DNA from: Actinokineospora globicatena
GTDB taxonomy: Bacteria > Actinomycetota > Actinomycetes > Mycobacteriales > Pseudonocardiaceae
Assembly (NCBI RefSeq): GCF_024171945.1
Contig: NZ_JAMTCR010000002.1
Coordinates: 2,728,001 to 2,792,000 of the forward strand
Reading direction: 5' to 3'
Length of the DNA stretch: 64,000 nt
The notes beneath the pieces are model-generated. The model had not been told where the DNA came from. It did not search any database and saw only the letters and a list, made by a program, of their open reading frames with translations. This document shows, piece by piece, positions 1-8,719 of the stretch (position 1 is the stretch's first letter; the number at the start of each line of letters is the position of its first letter). Made by a program: the position numbers and the translations under genes.

Positions 1-519
1 TTCATCCCGGACGTGCTGCTGCGTGCCGTGAGCAACCTGTCACGCGGGGACAAACTGGAGGCTGCCCGGTGGGTCGCGTTGCACCACGCCCTGCGCTCGA
101 GGACCGAATACGTCCTTTGGCGAATCGAGGGCGCCACACCTTATGGCCATTCGGGTGCCTTGTGGGAGTCCTACAAAAAGAACGGGAAGATCAAGTTCAA
201 GTTCACGCTGACGAACGGCCAAGAGGACTTCCACAATCGACTCCGCCGTCTCTTCTACGCCCACACCGGGAAGGCTGTCGACTACGTCTCCGCGTTGCGG
301 GCGGAGATGCGCAGATCCGACGACCCGCTCGTCTGGAACGGCGAGCATGAGAGTTCTGACGAGGCGTTCTTGGGAACCACGGTCGCGGCTCTGGTGAAGA
401 CCGGTGCGGGCATCGGCCAGATGACGGTCCTCCAACTGATGGCGGAACAGGCCGTGCGCTTCGATATCATCCAGAACGACCTCGACGAGGCCGAGAAAGC
501 CGTGAAGGGACTGAGCTGA
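1..519 (+). CDS. hypothetical protein, 5'-truncated by window edge
   Basis: The reading frame is open from base 1 (it begins F-I-P-D) and continues to a TGA at 517-519, so the true start probably lies upstream. A GTG at 13 is the first possible start inside the window. The visible 172 residues are soluble and mixed-charge, with a W/Y-rich first half and a C-terminal segment that looks helical. I recognise no family or catalytic motif. The next gene starts two bases after the stop, so the two are almost certainly one transcription unit. Function unknown. Confidence 0.6.
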   Translation, partial: FIPDVLLRAVSNLSRGDKLEAARWVALHHALRSRTEYVLWRIEGATPYGHSGALWESYKKNGKIKFKFTLTNGQEDFHNRLRRLFYAHTGKAVDYVSALRAEMRRSDDPLVWNGEHESSDEAFLGTTVAALVKTGAGIGQMTVLQLMAEQAVRFDIIQNDLDEAEKAVKGLS

Positions 520-521
520 AC

Positions 522-1175
522 ATGCCTGCGCTTGATCCCGAAGTCGAACGTGGCGTGACCCTGGCGCTCCAGCGGCCTGGACCGTTCACCCAGGCTGATA
601 TCGGCGAAGTGGAGTCCCTGGCGCTGATCTCCCCTCGTGACATCAGCGGCCTCGACCAGTTCACGCGGTTGCTCGCGCTGCGGCTCGACGGTTACCCAGG
701 GCGTGACCTTGCGCCGCTGGCGGGACACCGGGCGCTCGCCGCGATCACCGTCAAGCACAGCGCGGTCGCCACCATCGACGCATTGGCGACCGTGCCGACC
801 TTGAAACGGGTTCGGCTGCCCAACAACGTGGTAGGTGACGTTTCCGCGCTACGCGCGCTGCCCCTGCTGCGTGAGGTGGTCGTCACCGGTAACCCCCTCG
901 GTGACGACAGCTACCACACCATCGTCCCGGAACTGAAGGAGCGGGTAGAGGCCGTCACGGTGTCCGATGAGCGGGCGTGGCGGATAACCCGCCGCCTGCA
1001 CGCCGCTGGCATCCCGTTCGCCTACTTCCGAACGTCCACCGATTATCGACTGTGCCGTCCAGGTCTCGACTACACGCCGACACCCTACGCCAATCACCCC
1101 GTGATCGGGCCGGACGAGCTGGAAGCACTACTCGATCGGGATCCCGCGGAGGTCCACACCCTGTTCGCTGGGTAG
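522..1175 (+). CDS. leucine-rich-repeat-like protein
   Basis: The 217-residue protein has irregular leucine-rich repeats from about residue 35 to 125, with spacing such as L-x-x-L-x-L-x-x and a loop Asn in LPNNVVGDVSALRALP. A separate C-terminal region of about 90 residues follows with no family I know. No signal peptide or membrane segment is visible. LRR modules are usually protein-binding scaffolds, so an interaction role is inferred. The gene follows the truncated upstream gene by two bases, and the two may work together. The last 48 bases overlap a decayed minus-strand reading frame. Confidence 0.6.
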   Translation: MPALDPEVERGVTLALQRPGPFTQADIGEVESLALISPRDISGLDQFTRLLALRLDGYPGRDLAPLAGHRALAAITVKHSAVATIDALATVPTLKRVRLPNNVVGDVSALRALPLLREVVVTGNPLGDDSYHTIVPELKERVEAVTVSDERAWRITRRLHAAGIPFAYFRTSTDYRLCRPGLDYTPTPYANHPVIGPDELEALLDRDPAEVHTLFAG

Positions 1176-1400
1176 CGCCCATGTGCGGTGCGTGGCGGCC
1201 ACCTGCTTGACCAGAGGGTTGTGGTCCTGCCTGAACGAGACCTTGCCGCGATCGGGGGTCTGCGGGTCGGCCCACATCCGCCGCGCGATCGGCACCACGA
1301 GTTCGGCAGGCTGATCGGGCTCAGTCTCGGTGGTGATGCCTTCCGCCAGCGCACGTGCTGACGTGCGAGCACCTCGTCGGCGGAGTAGCAGCTCCGCGGT
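1128..1400 (-). pseudogene. remnant of an unidentified protein gene
   Basis: On the minus strand, one frame reads as protein-like sequence for about 90 residues, with segments such as PAELVVPIARRMWADPQT and GKVSFRQDHNPLVKQVAATH. It ends in TAG at 1128-1130. I see no start codon with a ribosome binding site at its upstream end, and the sequence turns into Arg/Ala-rich noise near 1390. It looks like the C-terminal relic of a lost gene. The family is not recognised. It explains the otherwise empty stretch after the LRR gene. Confidence 0.35.
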
Positions 1401-1504
1401 TCCGTTCCGCGGGCGATGGAGCAGAGGGTGACTGGGCGCAGCTTCCTCGATCCGATGTACACCCTCGATCGTGATGGCGAGCAGCTGCGCCAGCTAGGCG
1501 TGCC

Positions 1505-1624
1505 GGAGAGGTGGGGTGTTGGTGGCTGGGGCCGGGTGGGGCGGAGAGGGGGTGGGAAAGAGAGGGGCAGCCGATCGGGTGGTGGGGGTCGACGTGGGGG
1601 GTGGGGGGTTTGAGCATTTGGGGT
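1505..1624 (+). other. G-run-rich leader upstream of polyprenyl synthetase
   Basis: This is about 120 bases dominated by runs of three to six G on the plus strand, with several tracts close enough to form G-quadruplexes. The open frame through it codes for Gly/Trp-rich sequence without domain character, so it is treated as a leader and not as coding. The rest of the 1176-1624 gap holds only the minus-strand remnant. Confidence 0.4.
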
Positions 1625-2500
1625 ATGGATTCTTGGGTTGGTGGCGATGGGGTGTTGGTCGAGAGGGTGCGGGAGGCGATCGCCGGGCGATGGGGTGGGG
1701 GTGATGTGGTTTCGGGGGTTGCCAGGTATGCGTTGGGGGCTGGTGGGGTGTTGTTGCGGCCCTTGTTACTGGTGCGGAGCGCGCTCGCGGTGGGTGGGCG
1801 GCTTGAGGATGTGTTGCCCGCGGCGGTGGGGGTGGAGTGTGCGCATGTGGGAGGGGCTATCCATGACGACCTCATCAGTCGGCGGGAAGGGCGCGAAGCG
1901 GTGCACAGCCGGTTTGGGGAAGGCGCGGCGATCATCGCTGGGGATGCGTTGTGCTTCACCTGGTTCGAGGCCCTCGCGGATGTTGAAGCGAGGGCTGAGG
2001 TCGTTGTCGAGGTGATGCGGGTTCAGGCGAGCGCGGGGCGGTTGGCCTGCAAGGGGGCCGCGCTGGAGTTGGCGTTGGGGGTGGACGCGCCGGTGTCGGC
2101 GTATCTGGAGATGGCGCACTACAAGACCGCCGCGATGACCTCCGCCGCCTGCCGGATCGGGGCCCTGCTCGCCGGGGCCGCGCCGGAGCACACCGTCGCC
2201 CTCGCCGGGTTCGGGGAGGCCCTCGGCATGGCCCTGCACCTCCGCGGCGACCTCACGCGCGACCTGGCCCAGGACCCCGGCGAGAACCGCCCCACCCTCA
2301 CCGACCTGCTGGCCCGTCACGCCCACCCCAACCCCGGTCAGCAGGCCAACGACCTCGCCGAGCACTACACCGACCGCGCCCTCGCCCAGCTCGCCCAGGT
2401 CCCCGACGGCCCACACCGCCGCGCCCTGGAGGCCTGGACGCACCCCGGTGACCTGCCCAGCCCGCGCGCCGCCACGAAACAATCAAGCATGCATGCTTGA
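1625..2500 (+). CDS. polyprenyl synthetase family protein, degenerate active site
   Basis: This 291-residue protein (ATG at 1625) has the all-helical isoprenyl diphosphate synthase pattern: LLRPLLLVRSAL, then the HDD motif followed by RFGEGAAIIAGDAL, then KTAAMTSAACRIGALL. Canonical enzymes use two DDxxD motifs to bind Mg2+-diphosphate. Here the first reads DDLIS, so the third Asp is lost. The second reads GDLTRD in place of a DDxxD, and the basic residues that usually follow are absent. It may have altered chain length, altered substrate or no activity. The frame is open to 1511, but that extension is Gly/Trp-rich junk. The stop codon is the last three bases of an 18-bp palindrome. Confidence 0.75.
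   Translation: MDSWVGGDGVLVERVREAIAGRWGGGDVVSGVARYALGAGGVLLRPLLLVRSALAVGGRLEDVLPAAVGVECAHVGGAIHDDLISRREGREAVHSRFGEGAAIIAGDALCFTWFEALADVEARAEVVVEVMRVQASAGRLACKGAALELALGVDAPVSAYLEMAHYKTAAMTSAACRIGALLAGAAPEHTVALAGFGEALGMALHLRGDLTRDLAQDPGENRPTLTDLLARHAHPNPGQQANDLAEHYTDRALAQLAQVPDGPHRRALEAWTHPGDLPSPRAATKQSSMHA
2483..2500. promoter_or_regulatory. 18-bp perfect palindrome, putative TetR operator
   Basis: TCAAGCATGCATGCTTGA is perfectly self-complementary. It ends 31 bases before the GTG start of the carboxyltransferase gene and covers the last codons of the polyprenyl synthetase gene. Size and symmetry fit a TetR-family operator. The TetR gene at the end of the same operon is the obvious candidate to bind it. 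This is inference from position and symmetry. Confidence 0.5.
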
Positions 2501-2531
2501 AAAGCGACCGCGCCCGTGCCACGGTGGTGCG

Positions 2532-4130
2532 GTGACCCCGCTGCGCTCCTCGGTCGACCCCGGCGCCGCCGACTTCCGGGCCAACCGGGACGGCATGCTG
2601 GCCAAGCTCGCCGAACTGGCGGCCGAGCACGCCAAGGCGGTGGCCGGGGGCGGCGAGAAGTACGTCGCCCGCCACCGCGACCGGGACAAGCTGCTGGCCA
2701 GGGAGCGCGTCGAACTGCTGCTCGACCCCGACTCCCCGTTCCTGGAGCTCTCCCCGCTGGCCGCCTGGGGCACCGACTTCCAGGTCGGCGGCAGCCTGGT
2801 CACCGGGATCGGCGTGGTGGCGGGCGTCGAGTGCCTGGTCAACGCCAGTGACCCGACGGTCAAGGGCGGCGCGATCAACCCGTGGGGCATGCGCAAGGGC
2901 TTCCGGGCGGCGGACATCGCGGCGCAGAACCGGTTGCCGACCGTCAACCTCGTCGAGTCCGGCGGCGCGGATCTGCCCACCCAGAAGGAGATCTTCATCC
3001 CCGGCGGCCGCACCTTCCGCGACCTGACACGCTCCTCCGCCGCCGGAGTCCCCACCATCGCCCTGGTCTTCGGCAACTCCACCGCGGGCGGCGCGTACCT
3101 GCCCGGCATGTCCGACCACGTCGTCATGGTCCGCGAGCGCGCCAAGGTGTTCCTCGGTGGCCCGCCGCTGGTCAAGATGGCGACCGGGGAGGACGCCGAC
3201 GACGAATCCCTTGGCGGAGCGGAGATGCACGCCCGCGTCTCCGGCCTGGCCGACCACCTCGCCGAGGATGAACGCGACGCGATCCGCATCGGCCGCCGCA
3301 TCGTCGCCCGCCTCAACTGGCGCAAGCAGGGCCCGGAACCGGCCACTGACTACACCGATCCCTTGTATGACCAGGAAGACCTGCTCGGCATCGTGCCCGC
3401 CGACCTCAAGGTCCCGTTCGACCCGCGCGAGGTCATCGCCCGCGTGGTCGACGGTTCCGACTTCGACGAGGTCAAACCCCTCTACGGCACCAGTCTCGTC
3501 ACCGGCTGGGCCCAGCTGCACGGCTACCCCATCGGCATCCTCGCCAACGCCCAGGGCGTGCTGTTCAGCGAGGAGGCGCAGAAGGCCACCCAGTTCATCC
3601 AGCTGGCGAACCAGACCGCGACCCCGTTGTTGTTCCTGCACAACACGACCGGCTACATGGTCGGCAAGGAGTACGAGCAGGGCGGCATCATCAAGCACGG
3701 CGCGATGATGATCAACGCGGTGTCCAACTCCCGGGTCCCGCACCTGTCCGTCCTCATCGGAGCGTCCTACGGCGCGGGCCACTACGGCATGTGCGGCCGC
3801 GCCTACGACCCCAGGTTCCTGTTCGCCTGGCCCAGCGCGAAGTCCGCGGTGATGGGACCGGCCCAGCTCGCGGGCGTGCTCTCGATCGTCATGCGGCAAG
3901 GCGCTGAGCGCCGAGGGCAGCCCTACAACGAGGACCACGACGCGGCCATGCGGGCGATGGTCGAGGGTCAGGTCGAGGCGGAGTCGCTGCCGATGTTCCT
4001 GTCCGGCATGCTCTACGACGACGGCATCATCGACCCCCGCGACACCCGCACGGTGCTGGGTCTAGCCCTATCCGCAATCCATTCCGGACCGGTGGAGGGC
4101 GCCACCGGCTACGGCGTCTTCCGGATGTGA
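2532..4130 (+). CDS. acyl-CoA carboxylase, carboxyltransferase (beta) subunit
   Basis: The 532-residue protein transfers CO2 from biotin to an acyl-CoA in the methylcrotonyl-, propionyl- or geranyl-CoA carboxylase family. The crotonase-fold halves are clear: the N half has KLLARERVELLLDPDSPF, SAAGVPTIALVFGNSTAGGA and FLGGPPLVKMATGE; the C half has ANAQGVLFSEEAQKATQFI and IGASYGAGHYGMCGRAYDP, both oxyanion-type glycine loops. GTG 2532 (V-T-P-L-R-S) is preferred because the frame upstream is Pro/Arg-rich and overlaps the operator palindrome. It overlaps the biotin carboxylase gene by four bases. Neighbours suggest leucine/isovalerate or acyclic terpenoid breakdown; substrate unresolved. Confidence 0.9.
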   Translation: MTPLRSSVDPGAADFRANRDGMLAKLAELAAEHAKAVAGGGEKYVARHRDRDKLLARERVELLLDPDSPFLELSPLAAWGTDFQVGGSLVTGIGVVAGVECLVNASDPTVKGGAINPWGMRKGFRAADIAAQNRLPTVNLVESGGADLPTQKEIFIPGGRTFRDLTRSSAAGVPTIALVFGNSTAGGAYLPGMSDHVVMVRERAKVFLGGPPLVKMATGEDADDESLGGAEMHARVSGLADHLAEDERDAIRIGRRIVARLNWRKQGPEPATDYTDPLYDQEDLLGIVPADLKVPFDPREVIARVVDGSDFDEVKPLYGTSLVTGWAQLHGYPIGILANAQGVLFSEEAQKATQFIQLANQTATPLLFLHNTTGYMVGKEYEQGGIIKHGAMMINAVSNSRVPHLSVLIGASYGAGHYGMCGRAYDPRFLFAWPSAKSAVMGPAQLAGVLSIVMRQGAERRGQPYNEDHDAAMRAMVEGQVEAESLPMFLSGMLYDDGIIDPRDTRTVLGLALSAIHSGPVEGATGYGVFRM

Positions 4131-6067
4131 GTGCGATGACCATCCACAGTGTCCTGGTCGCCAACCGCGGTGAGATCGCCCGCCGGGTGTTCCGCACCGC
4201 TCGCGCGCTGGGTCTGTCCACAGTGGCCGTGTACTCCGACGCTGACGCGGACTCCCCGCACGTCACCGAGGCCGACACCGCCGTCCGCCTACCTGGCGCC
4301 GCTCCCGCCGACACCTACCTCCGAGCCGACCTCCTGGTCCAAGCCGCGCTCGACGCGGGTGCCGACGCCATCCACCCCGGCTATGGCTTCCTTTCCGAGA
4401 ACGCCGACTTCGCCCGCGCCGTTCTGGCCGCTGGCCTCACCTGGATCGGCCCCGCTCCCGAGGTCATCGCCCAGATGGGCTCCAAGTTCGAGTCCAAGCG
4501 CCTCCTAGCTGCGGTAGGCGTTCCAGTTCTGTCCGAAGTGGATAACGTCACCGAGCAAGACCTCCCCGTGCTGATCAAGGCCTCGGCCGGTGGTGGTGGA
4601 CGCGGCATGCGGGTGGTCCGCGACCTCGCCGACCTGGACGCCGAACTCCAAGCGGCCCGGTCGGAAGCGCTCTCCGCCTTCGGTGACGCCACGGTGTTCT
4701 GCGAGCCCTACCTGGAGACCGGTCACCACATCGAAGTCCAGATCATGGCCGACCAGCACGGCACGGTCTGGGCTGTCGGCGAGCGCGAGTGCTCCATCCA
4801 GCGACGCCACCAGAAGGTCGTGGAGGAAGCCCCGTCGCCGCTGGTCGAGCGCACGGATGGCATGCGCGACAAGCTGTTCGCCGCCGCCAAGGCCGCCGCC
4901 GAAGCGGTCGGGTACACCGGCGCGGGCACGGTCGAGTTCCTGGCCGACGAGTCCGGCCGGTTCTACTTCCTGGAGATGAACACCCGCCTCCAGGTCGAGC
5001 ACCCCGTCACCGAGCTGACCACCGGGCTCGACCTGGTCGCCCTGCAAATCGCCGTAGCCGAGGGCGCCCGCCTCCCCGCCGAGCCGCCCCCGTCGCAAGG
5101 CCACGCCATCGAGGTCCGCCTCTATGCCGAGGACCCGGCCAACGACTGGCGACCGCAGATCGGCACCCTGCACCGCTTCGAGATCCCCACCGACGGCATC
5201 CGCGTCGACTCCGGCGTCGAGACCGGCTCGGTCGTCGGCGTCCACTACGACCCGATGCTCGCCAAGGTCATCGCCTGGGCACCGGACCGCGCCACCGCCG
5301 CCAGGGTCCTCGCGGGCGCCCTCACCCGCTCCCGCCTGCACGGCGTCAAGACCAACCGCGACCTGCTCGTCCAGGTCCTGCGCCACGAGGCCTTCCGCGA
5401 CGGCGCCACCGACACCGCCTTCCTCACCCGCCACGACCTGACCGCCCCGCTGCTGGACAAGGACACCGAGGCCTTGGCCGCCCTCGCCGCCGCGCTGGCT
5501 GACGCCGAGGCCAACCGAGCCGCCGCGCGAGTGCTCGGCCGCCTGCCGAGCGGATGGCGCAACGTCGTCTCCCAGCCGCAGGTCAAGGTCATCGGCGACC
5601 ACGAGGTCCGCTACCGGATCGGCCGCGACGGGCTCGCCACCGACGGTCTCACCACTGACGGCGTCGATCTGGTTGAAGCTACCCCGCACCTGGTCCGCCT
5701 GGCCGTGAACGGTGTGGTGCGCCGGTTCGACGTCGCCCGCGCCCCCGGTTGGTCCTTTGTGGATACACCAACCGGCTCGGTCGCCTTCGAGGTGCCCGAC
5801 CGGTTCCCGGACCCGGCGGCGAGGACCCCGGCCGGGTCCCTGCTGGCCCAGATGCCCGGCACCGTCGTCCGGGTCGCCGCTGCTGCGGGGGACCGGGTGG
5901 CGGCCGGGCAGGTGCTGCTGTGGTTGGAAGCGATGAAGATGGAACACCGGGTGGTGGCGCCGGTGACCGGGGTGGTCGCGGAGCTGCCGGTCGGGGCCGG
6001 TGACCAGGTCGAGGTGGGCCGGGTGCTGGCCGTCGTGCGTGCGGACGAACCTGTGGAGGGGACATGA
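4127..6067 (+). CDS. acyl-CoA carboxylase alpha subunit (biotin carboxylase + BCCP)
   Basis: The 646-residue protein carboxylates biotin using ATP and bicarbonate. It starts with the biotin carboxylase N domain (VLVANRGEIARRVFRTAR). The ATP-grasp core follows with KASAGGGGRGMRVV, ECSIQRRHQKVVEEAPSP and FLEMNTRLQVEHPVTE. The C-terminal biotinyl domain carries EAMKMEH near residue 606, whose Lys takes the biotin. Length matches single-chain alpha subunits of methylcrotonyl/propionyl type. Start GTG 4127 overlaps the upstream stop (GTGA); ATG 4136 is an alternative. It is coupled by ATGA to the acyl-CoA dehydrogenase downstream. Confidence 0.92.
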   Translation: MSAMTIHSVLVANRGEIARRVFRTARALGLSTVAVYSDADADSPHVTEADTAVRLPGAAPADTYLRADLLVQAALDAGADAIHPGYGFLSENADFARAVLAAGLTWIGPAPEVIAQMGSKFESKRLLAAVGVPVLSEVDNVTEQDLPVLIKASAGGGGRGMRVVRDLADLDAELQAARSEALSAFGDATVFCEPYLETGHHIEVQIMADQHGTVWAVGERECSIQRRHQKVVEEAPSPLVERTDGMRDKLFAAAKAAAEAVGYTGAGTVEFLADESGRFYFLEMNTRLQVEHPVTELTTGLDLVALQIAVAEGARLPAEPPPSQGHAIEVRLYAEDPANDWRPQIGTLHRFEIPTDGIRVDSGVETGSVVGVHYDPMLAKVIAWAPDRATAARVLAGALTRSRLHGVKTNRDLLVQVLRHEAFRDGATDTAFLTRHDLTAPLLDKDTEALAALAAALADAEANRAAARVLGRLPSGWRNVVSQPQVKVIGDHEVRYRIGRDGLATDGLTTDGVDLVEATPHLVRLAVNGVVRRFDVARAPGWSFVDTPTGSVAFEVPDRFPDPAARTPAGSLLAQMPGTVVRVAAAAGDRVAAGQVLLWLEAMKMEHRVVAPVTGVVAELPVGAGDQVEVGRVLAVVRADEPVEGT

Positions 6068-7221
6068 GCTTCGTCGAGTCCGAGGAACGCCAGGCTCTGC
6101 GCAAGGCGGTGGGGGAGCTGGGGCGCAAGTACGGCCACGAGTACGTCCTCAAGGCCGCCCGGTCCGGCGGCCACACCACCGAGCTGTGGGACGAGGCGGG
6201 CAGGCTGGGCTACCTGGGCGTCAACGTCCCCGAGGAGTACGGCGGCGGGGGCGGCGGCATCGGTGACCTCGCCGCGGTGTGCGAGGAGTTGGCCGCCGCC
6301 GGGGCGTCCCTGCTCCAGATGGTCGTCTCCCCGGCCATCTGCGCCACGATCATCGCCCGGTACGGCACCGAGGAGCAGAGGCGCCGGTGGTTACCGGGAT
6401 TCGCCGACGGCACGGTCCGGATGGCGTTCGCGATCACCGAGCCGGACGCGGGCTCCAACTCGCACCGGATCACCACGACCGCCCGCCGCGACGGCGACGG
6501 GTGGCTGCTGACCGGCCGCAAGGTCTACATCTCGTGCGTCGACGAGTCGCAGGCCGTGCTGGTGGTCAGCCGCACCGAGGACGCCAGGACCGGCAAGCTC
6601 AAGCCGGTCCTGTTCATCGTCCCGACCGACGCGCCCGGTTTCACCTACCAGCGCATCGAGATGGACATCGTCTCCCCCGACTACCAGTTCTCGCTGTTCC
6701 TCGACGACGTCCGGCTCCCGCTCGACGCCCTGGTCGGGTCCGAGGACGCGGCGCTCATGCAGCTGTTCGCTGGCCTGAACCCCGAGCGGATCATGGCCTC
6801 GTCCTTCGCCATCGGCATGGGCCGGTTCGCGCTGGCCAAGGCCGTCGACTACGCCAAGACCCGGCAGGTGTGGAAGGAGCCGATCGGCGCGCACCAGGCC
6901 GTCGCGCACCCGCTCGCCCAGGCCAGGATCGAGCTGGACCTGGCCAAGCTGATGACCCAGAAGGCCGCCTGGCTCTACGACGCCGGCGACGACATGGCCG
7001 CGGGCGAGGCCGCCAACATGGCCAAGTACGCCGCCGGGGAGGCCGTGGTCCGCGCGGTCGACGCGGCCGTGCAAACCCACGGCGGCAACGGTCTGGCCAG
7101 CGAGTACGGTCTCGGTGCGCTCGTCGCGGCGTCCCGGCTGACCAGGATCGCCCCGGTGAGCCGCGAGATGGTCCTGAACTTCGTGGCGCAGTTCACCCTC
7201 GGGCTGCCCAAGTCCTACTGA
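6064..7221 (+). CDS. acyl-CoA dehydrogenase
   Basis: The 385-residue FAD enzyme introduces an alpha-beta double bond into an acyl-CoA. Family marks are AFAITEPDAGSNSHRITTTA (FAD/acyl loop), the middle beta domain, and the C-terminal helical domain with VQTHGGNGLASEYGLGAL. It lies between the carboxylase subunits and the TetR gene, as in leucine (liu) and acyclic terpene (atu) operons, where a dehydrogenase makes the substrate of the carboxylase. The start overlaps the preceding stop as ATGA. The exact acyl chain cannot be told from motifs. Confidence 0.88.
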   Translation: MSFVESEERQALRKAVGELGRKYGHEYVLKAARSGGHTTELWDEAGRLGYLGVNVPEEYGGGGGGIGDLAAVCEELAAAGASLLQMVVSPAICATIIARYGTEEQRRRWLPGFADGTVRMAFAITEPDAGSNSHRITTTARRDGDGWLLTGRKVYISCVDESQAVLVVSRTEDARTGKLKPVLFIVPTDAPGFTYQRIEMDIVSPDYQFSLFLDDVRLPLDALVGSEDAALMQLFAGLNPERIMASSFAIGMGRFALAKAVDYAKTRQVWKEPIGAHQAVAHPLAQARIELDLAKLMTQKAAWLYDAGDDMAAGEAANMAKYAAGEAVVRAVDAAVQTHGGNGLASEYGLGALVAASRLTRIAPVSREMVLNFVAQFTLGLPKSY

Positions 7222-7234
7222 GTGGGGGCACCGC

Positions 7235-7834
7235 ATGGGTGAGGCAGTCCGCGAACCGCGCCAGGACCGCAGCCGGGCCACCCGGGGTCGGCTGCTGGCC
7301 GCGGCGGTGGACTGCCTCGCCGAGGTCGGCTGGAGCGGCAGCACGGTCTCGGTCGTCGCCGAGCGCGCGGGCGTGTCCAGGGGCGCCGCCCAGCACCACT
7401 TCCCGACCAGGGAGGACCTGTTCACCGCCGCCATCGGCTACGTGACCGACGAGCGGGTGCAGTTCCTGCGCTCGGCGCTGCCCAGCCTGCCGCCCGGCCC
7501 GGACCGGACCCGGTTCGTGGTCGAGGCGATCGGCGAGATGTACGCGGGCAAGTTGTTCGCCGCGGCGCTGCAGCTGTGGGTGGCCGCCGCCTCGGACGAG
7601 CAGCTGCGCGTGCAGGTGGTGCCGCTGGAGGCCAGGGTCGGCCGCGAGGCGCACCGGTTGACCGTGGACGCGCTCGGTGTGGACGAGGCGCGGCCCGGGG
7701 TGCGCGAGGCGGTGCAGGCCACCCTGGACCTCGCCCGCGGCCTCGGCCTGGCCAACCTGCTCACCGACGACACCCGGCGCAGGCAGCGGGTCCTGGCGGA
7801 GTGGACGACCGTCCTCGCCGCGAAGCTGGCGTGA
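7235..7834 (+). CDS. TetR/AcrR family transcriptional regulator
   Basis: The 199-residue protein has an N-terminal TetR helix-turn-helix at about residues 17-63 (LLAAAVDCLAEVGWSGSTV, then VAERAGVSRGAAQHHFPTRE), followed by a helical ligand domain. It is the last gene of the acyl-CoA carboxylase operon, 13 bases after the dehydrogenase stop. It is the likely autoregulator, sensing an acyl-CoA intermediate and binding the palindrome at 2483-2500. The regulatory link is inferred. Confidence 0.85.
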   Translation: MGEAVREPRQDRSRATRGRLLAAAVDCLAEVGWSGSTVSVVAERAGVSRGAAQHHFPTREDLFTAAIGYVTDERVQFLRSALPSLPPGPDRTRFVVEAIGEMYAGKLFAAALQLWVAAASDEQLRVQVVPLEARVGREAHRLTVDALGVDEARPGVREAVQATLDLARGLGLANLLTDDTRRRQRVLAEWTTVLAAKLA

Positions 7835-7948
7835 GCGCCGCCGTCGAGTCCTCTGTGGACATACCGTGGAGATTCGCTGAAGTGCGCCCGTGCGCACCCG
7901 TTGTGCACGACCGCTCACCTTCGCCGCGCACGGCCGTTCGGGGTGTCG

Positions 7949-7974
7949 CGCCCGGACTCCGTGGAGTCCGGGCG
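7949..7974 (+). terminator. perfect 12-bp inverted repeat after the TetR gene
   Basis: CGCCCGGACTCC and its exact reverse complement are separated by two bases. The RNA would form a strong GC-rich hairpin about 115 bases after the tetR stop. There is no U-tract, which is common for actinomycete terminators. A protein-binding palindrome is possible. The rest of 7835-8171 shows no gene. Confidence 0.5.
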
Positions 7975-8171
7975 ATCAACTCGGTACGGTCGTCGGAAGA
8001 ACGTGACGCGCGGCGCCCGGTTCCCACCGCCGCGGTGGGTGGTCGGCGGCGGTGGGTCACCACGTGGCCGGTTGTGTGCACTCTCCGTAAAGGAGACGAC
8101 CTGGGGTGCCGCTACTAACGGGTGACGTGGCACCATCTGCGCACGCGCGGGGACCGGGAAGGACGCACGCG

Positions 8172-8687
8172 ATGAACGACCGGACCGAACAGATGGACGA
8201 CCTGCAACTGGTCGCCCTACCCACCGCTGTCGGGTGCACGGAGATGTTCGTGCGGTTCTCGGCGACCGAGTGGAACCTCCGCCCGATGCGCGACGCCGCA
8301 GCTCAAGCCGGTCGAGCACTGGCACAGGCGGTGGTCGGCGCGGCGAACCCGGCCAACCCGGGGATGCTCACCGCGCGGATCAGGGTCGCCGGACCCGATC
8401 TCGTCATCGAGATCGAGACGCCGAGGGTGGCGCGGACCCCGGCCATTCCGGACGGTCCCCGAGTGGGCGTCACTGATTTGGGTGACGGCCGTTATCTCCT
8501 GTGGGCGAGCCTCCCGCTGCCCGGCGGGATGAACGCGTCCGCGGTGCCGCTGCCCCGGCGGCAACGCAGGCCATCGCCCGCGGCGGCGATCGAGGCGGCA
8601 CGCGAGCCGCTGCACGACGACGGAGACGACGTGATGCAGCGGATCCTGTTCGGCCTGTCCAACACCCAGGACCGGCACCGCCGCTGA
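8172..8687 (+). CDS. HATPase-like (anti-sigma type) protein, degenerate
   Basis: The 171-residue protein starts at ATG 8172 after a GGAAGGA ribosome binding site; an upstream in-frame start at 8106 has none. The early segment VGCTEMFVRFSATEWNLRPM matches the first helix of RsbW-like ATP-binding anti-sigma proteins of actinomycetes. The following helix, where these proteins usually have E-L-V-T-N-A (the N-box), reads GRALAQAVVGAANPANPG, so ATP/Mg2+ binding residues appear lost. The C-terminal third is unlike kinases. Probably a regulator that no longer binds ATP; assignment is tentative. Confidence 0.5.
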   Translation: MNDRTEQMDDLQLVALPTAVGCTEMFVRFSATEWNLRPMRDAAAQAGRALAQAVVGAANPANPGMLTARIRVAGPDLVIEIETPRVARTPAIPDGPRVGVTDLGDGRYLLWASLPLPGGMNASAVPLPRRQRRPSPAAAIEAAREPLHDDGDDVMQRILFGLSNTQDRHRR

Positions 8688-8719
8688 CCAGACGGCCGGG
8701 GCACGGGATCGGAGTGAGG

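Noticed and set aside
1416-2015. Gly/Trp-rich plus-strand frames in the leader and over the start of the polyprenyl synthetase
   Set aside because: Products are low complexity from G-runs; the prenyl synthase frame starting at 1625 carries the family motifs.
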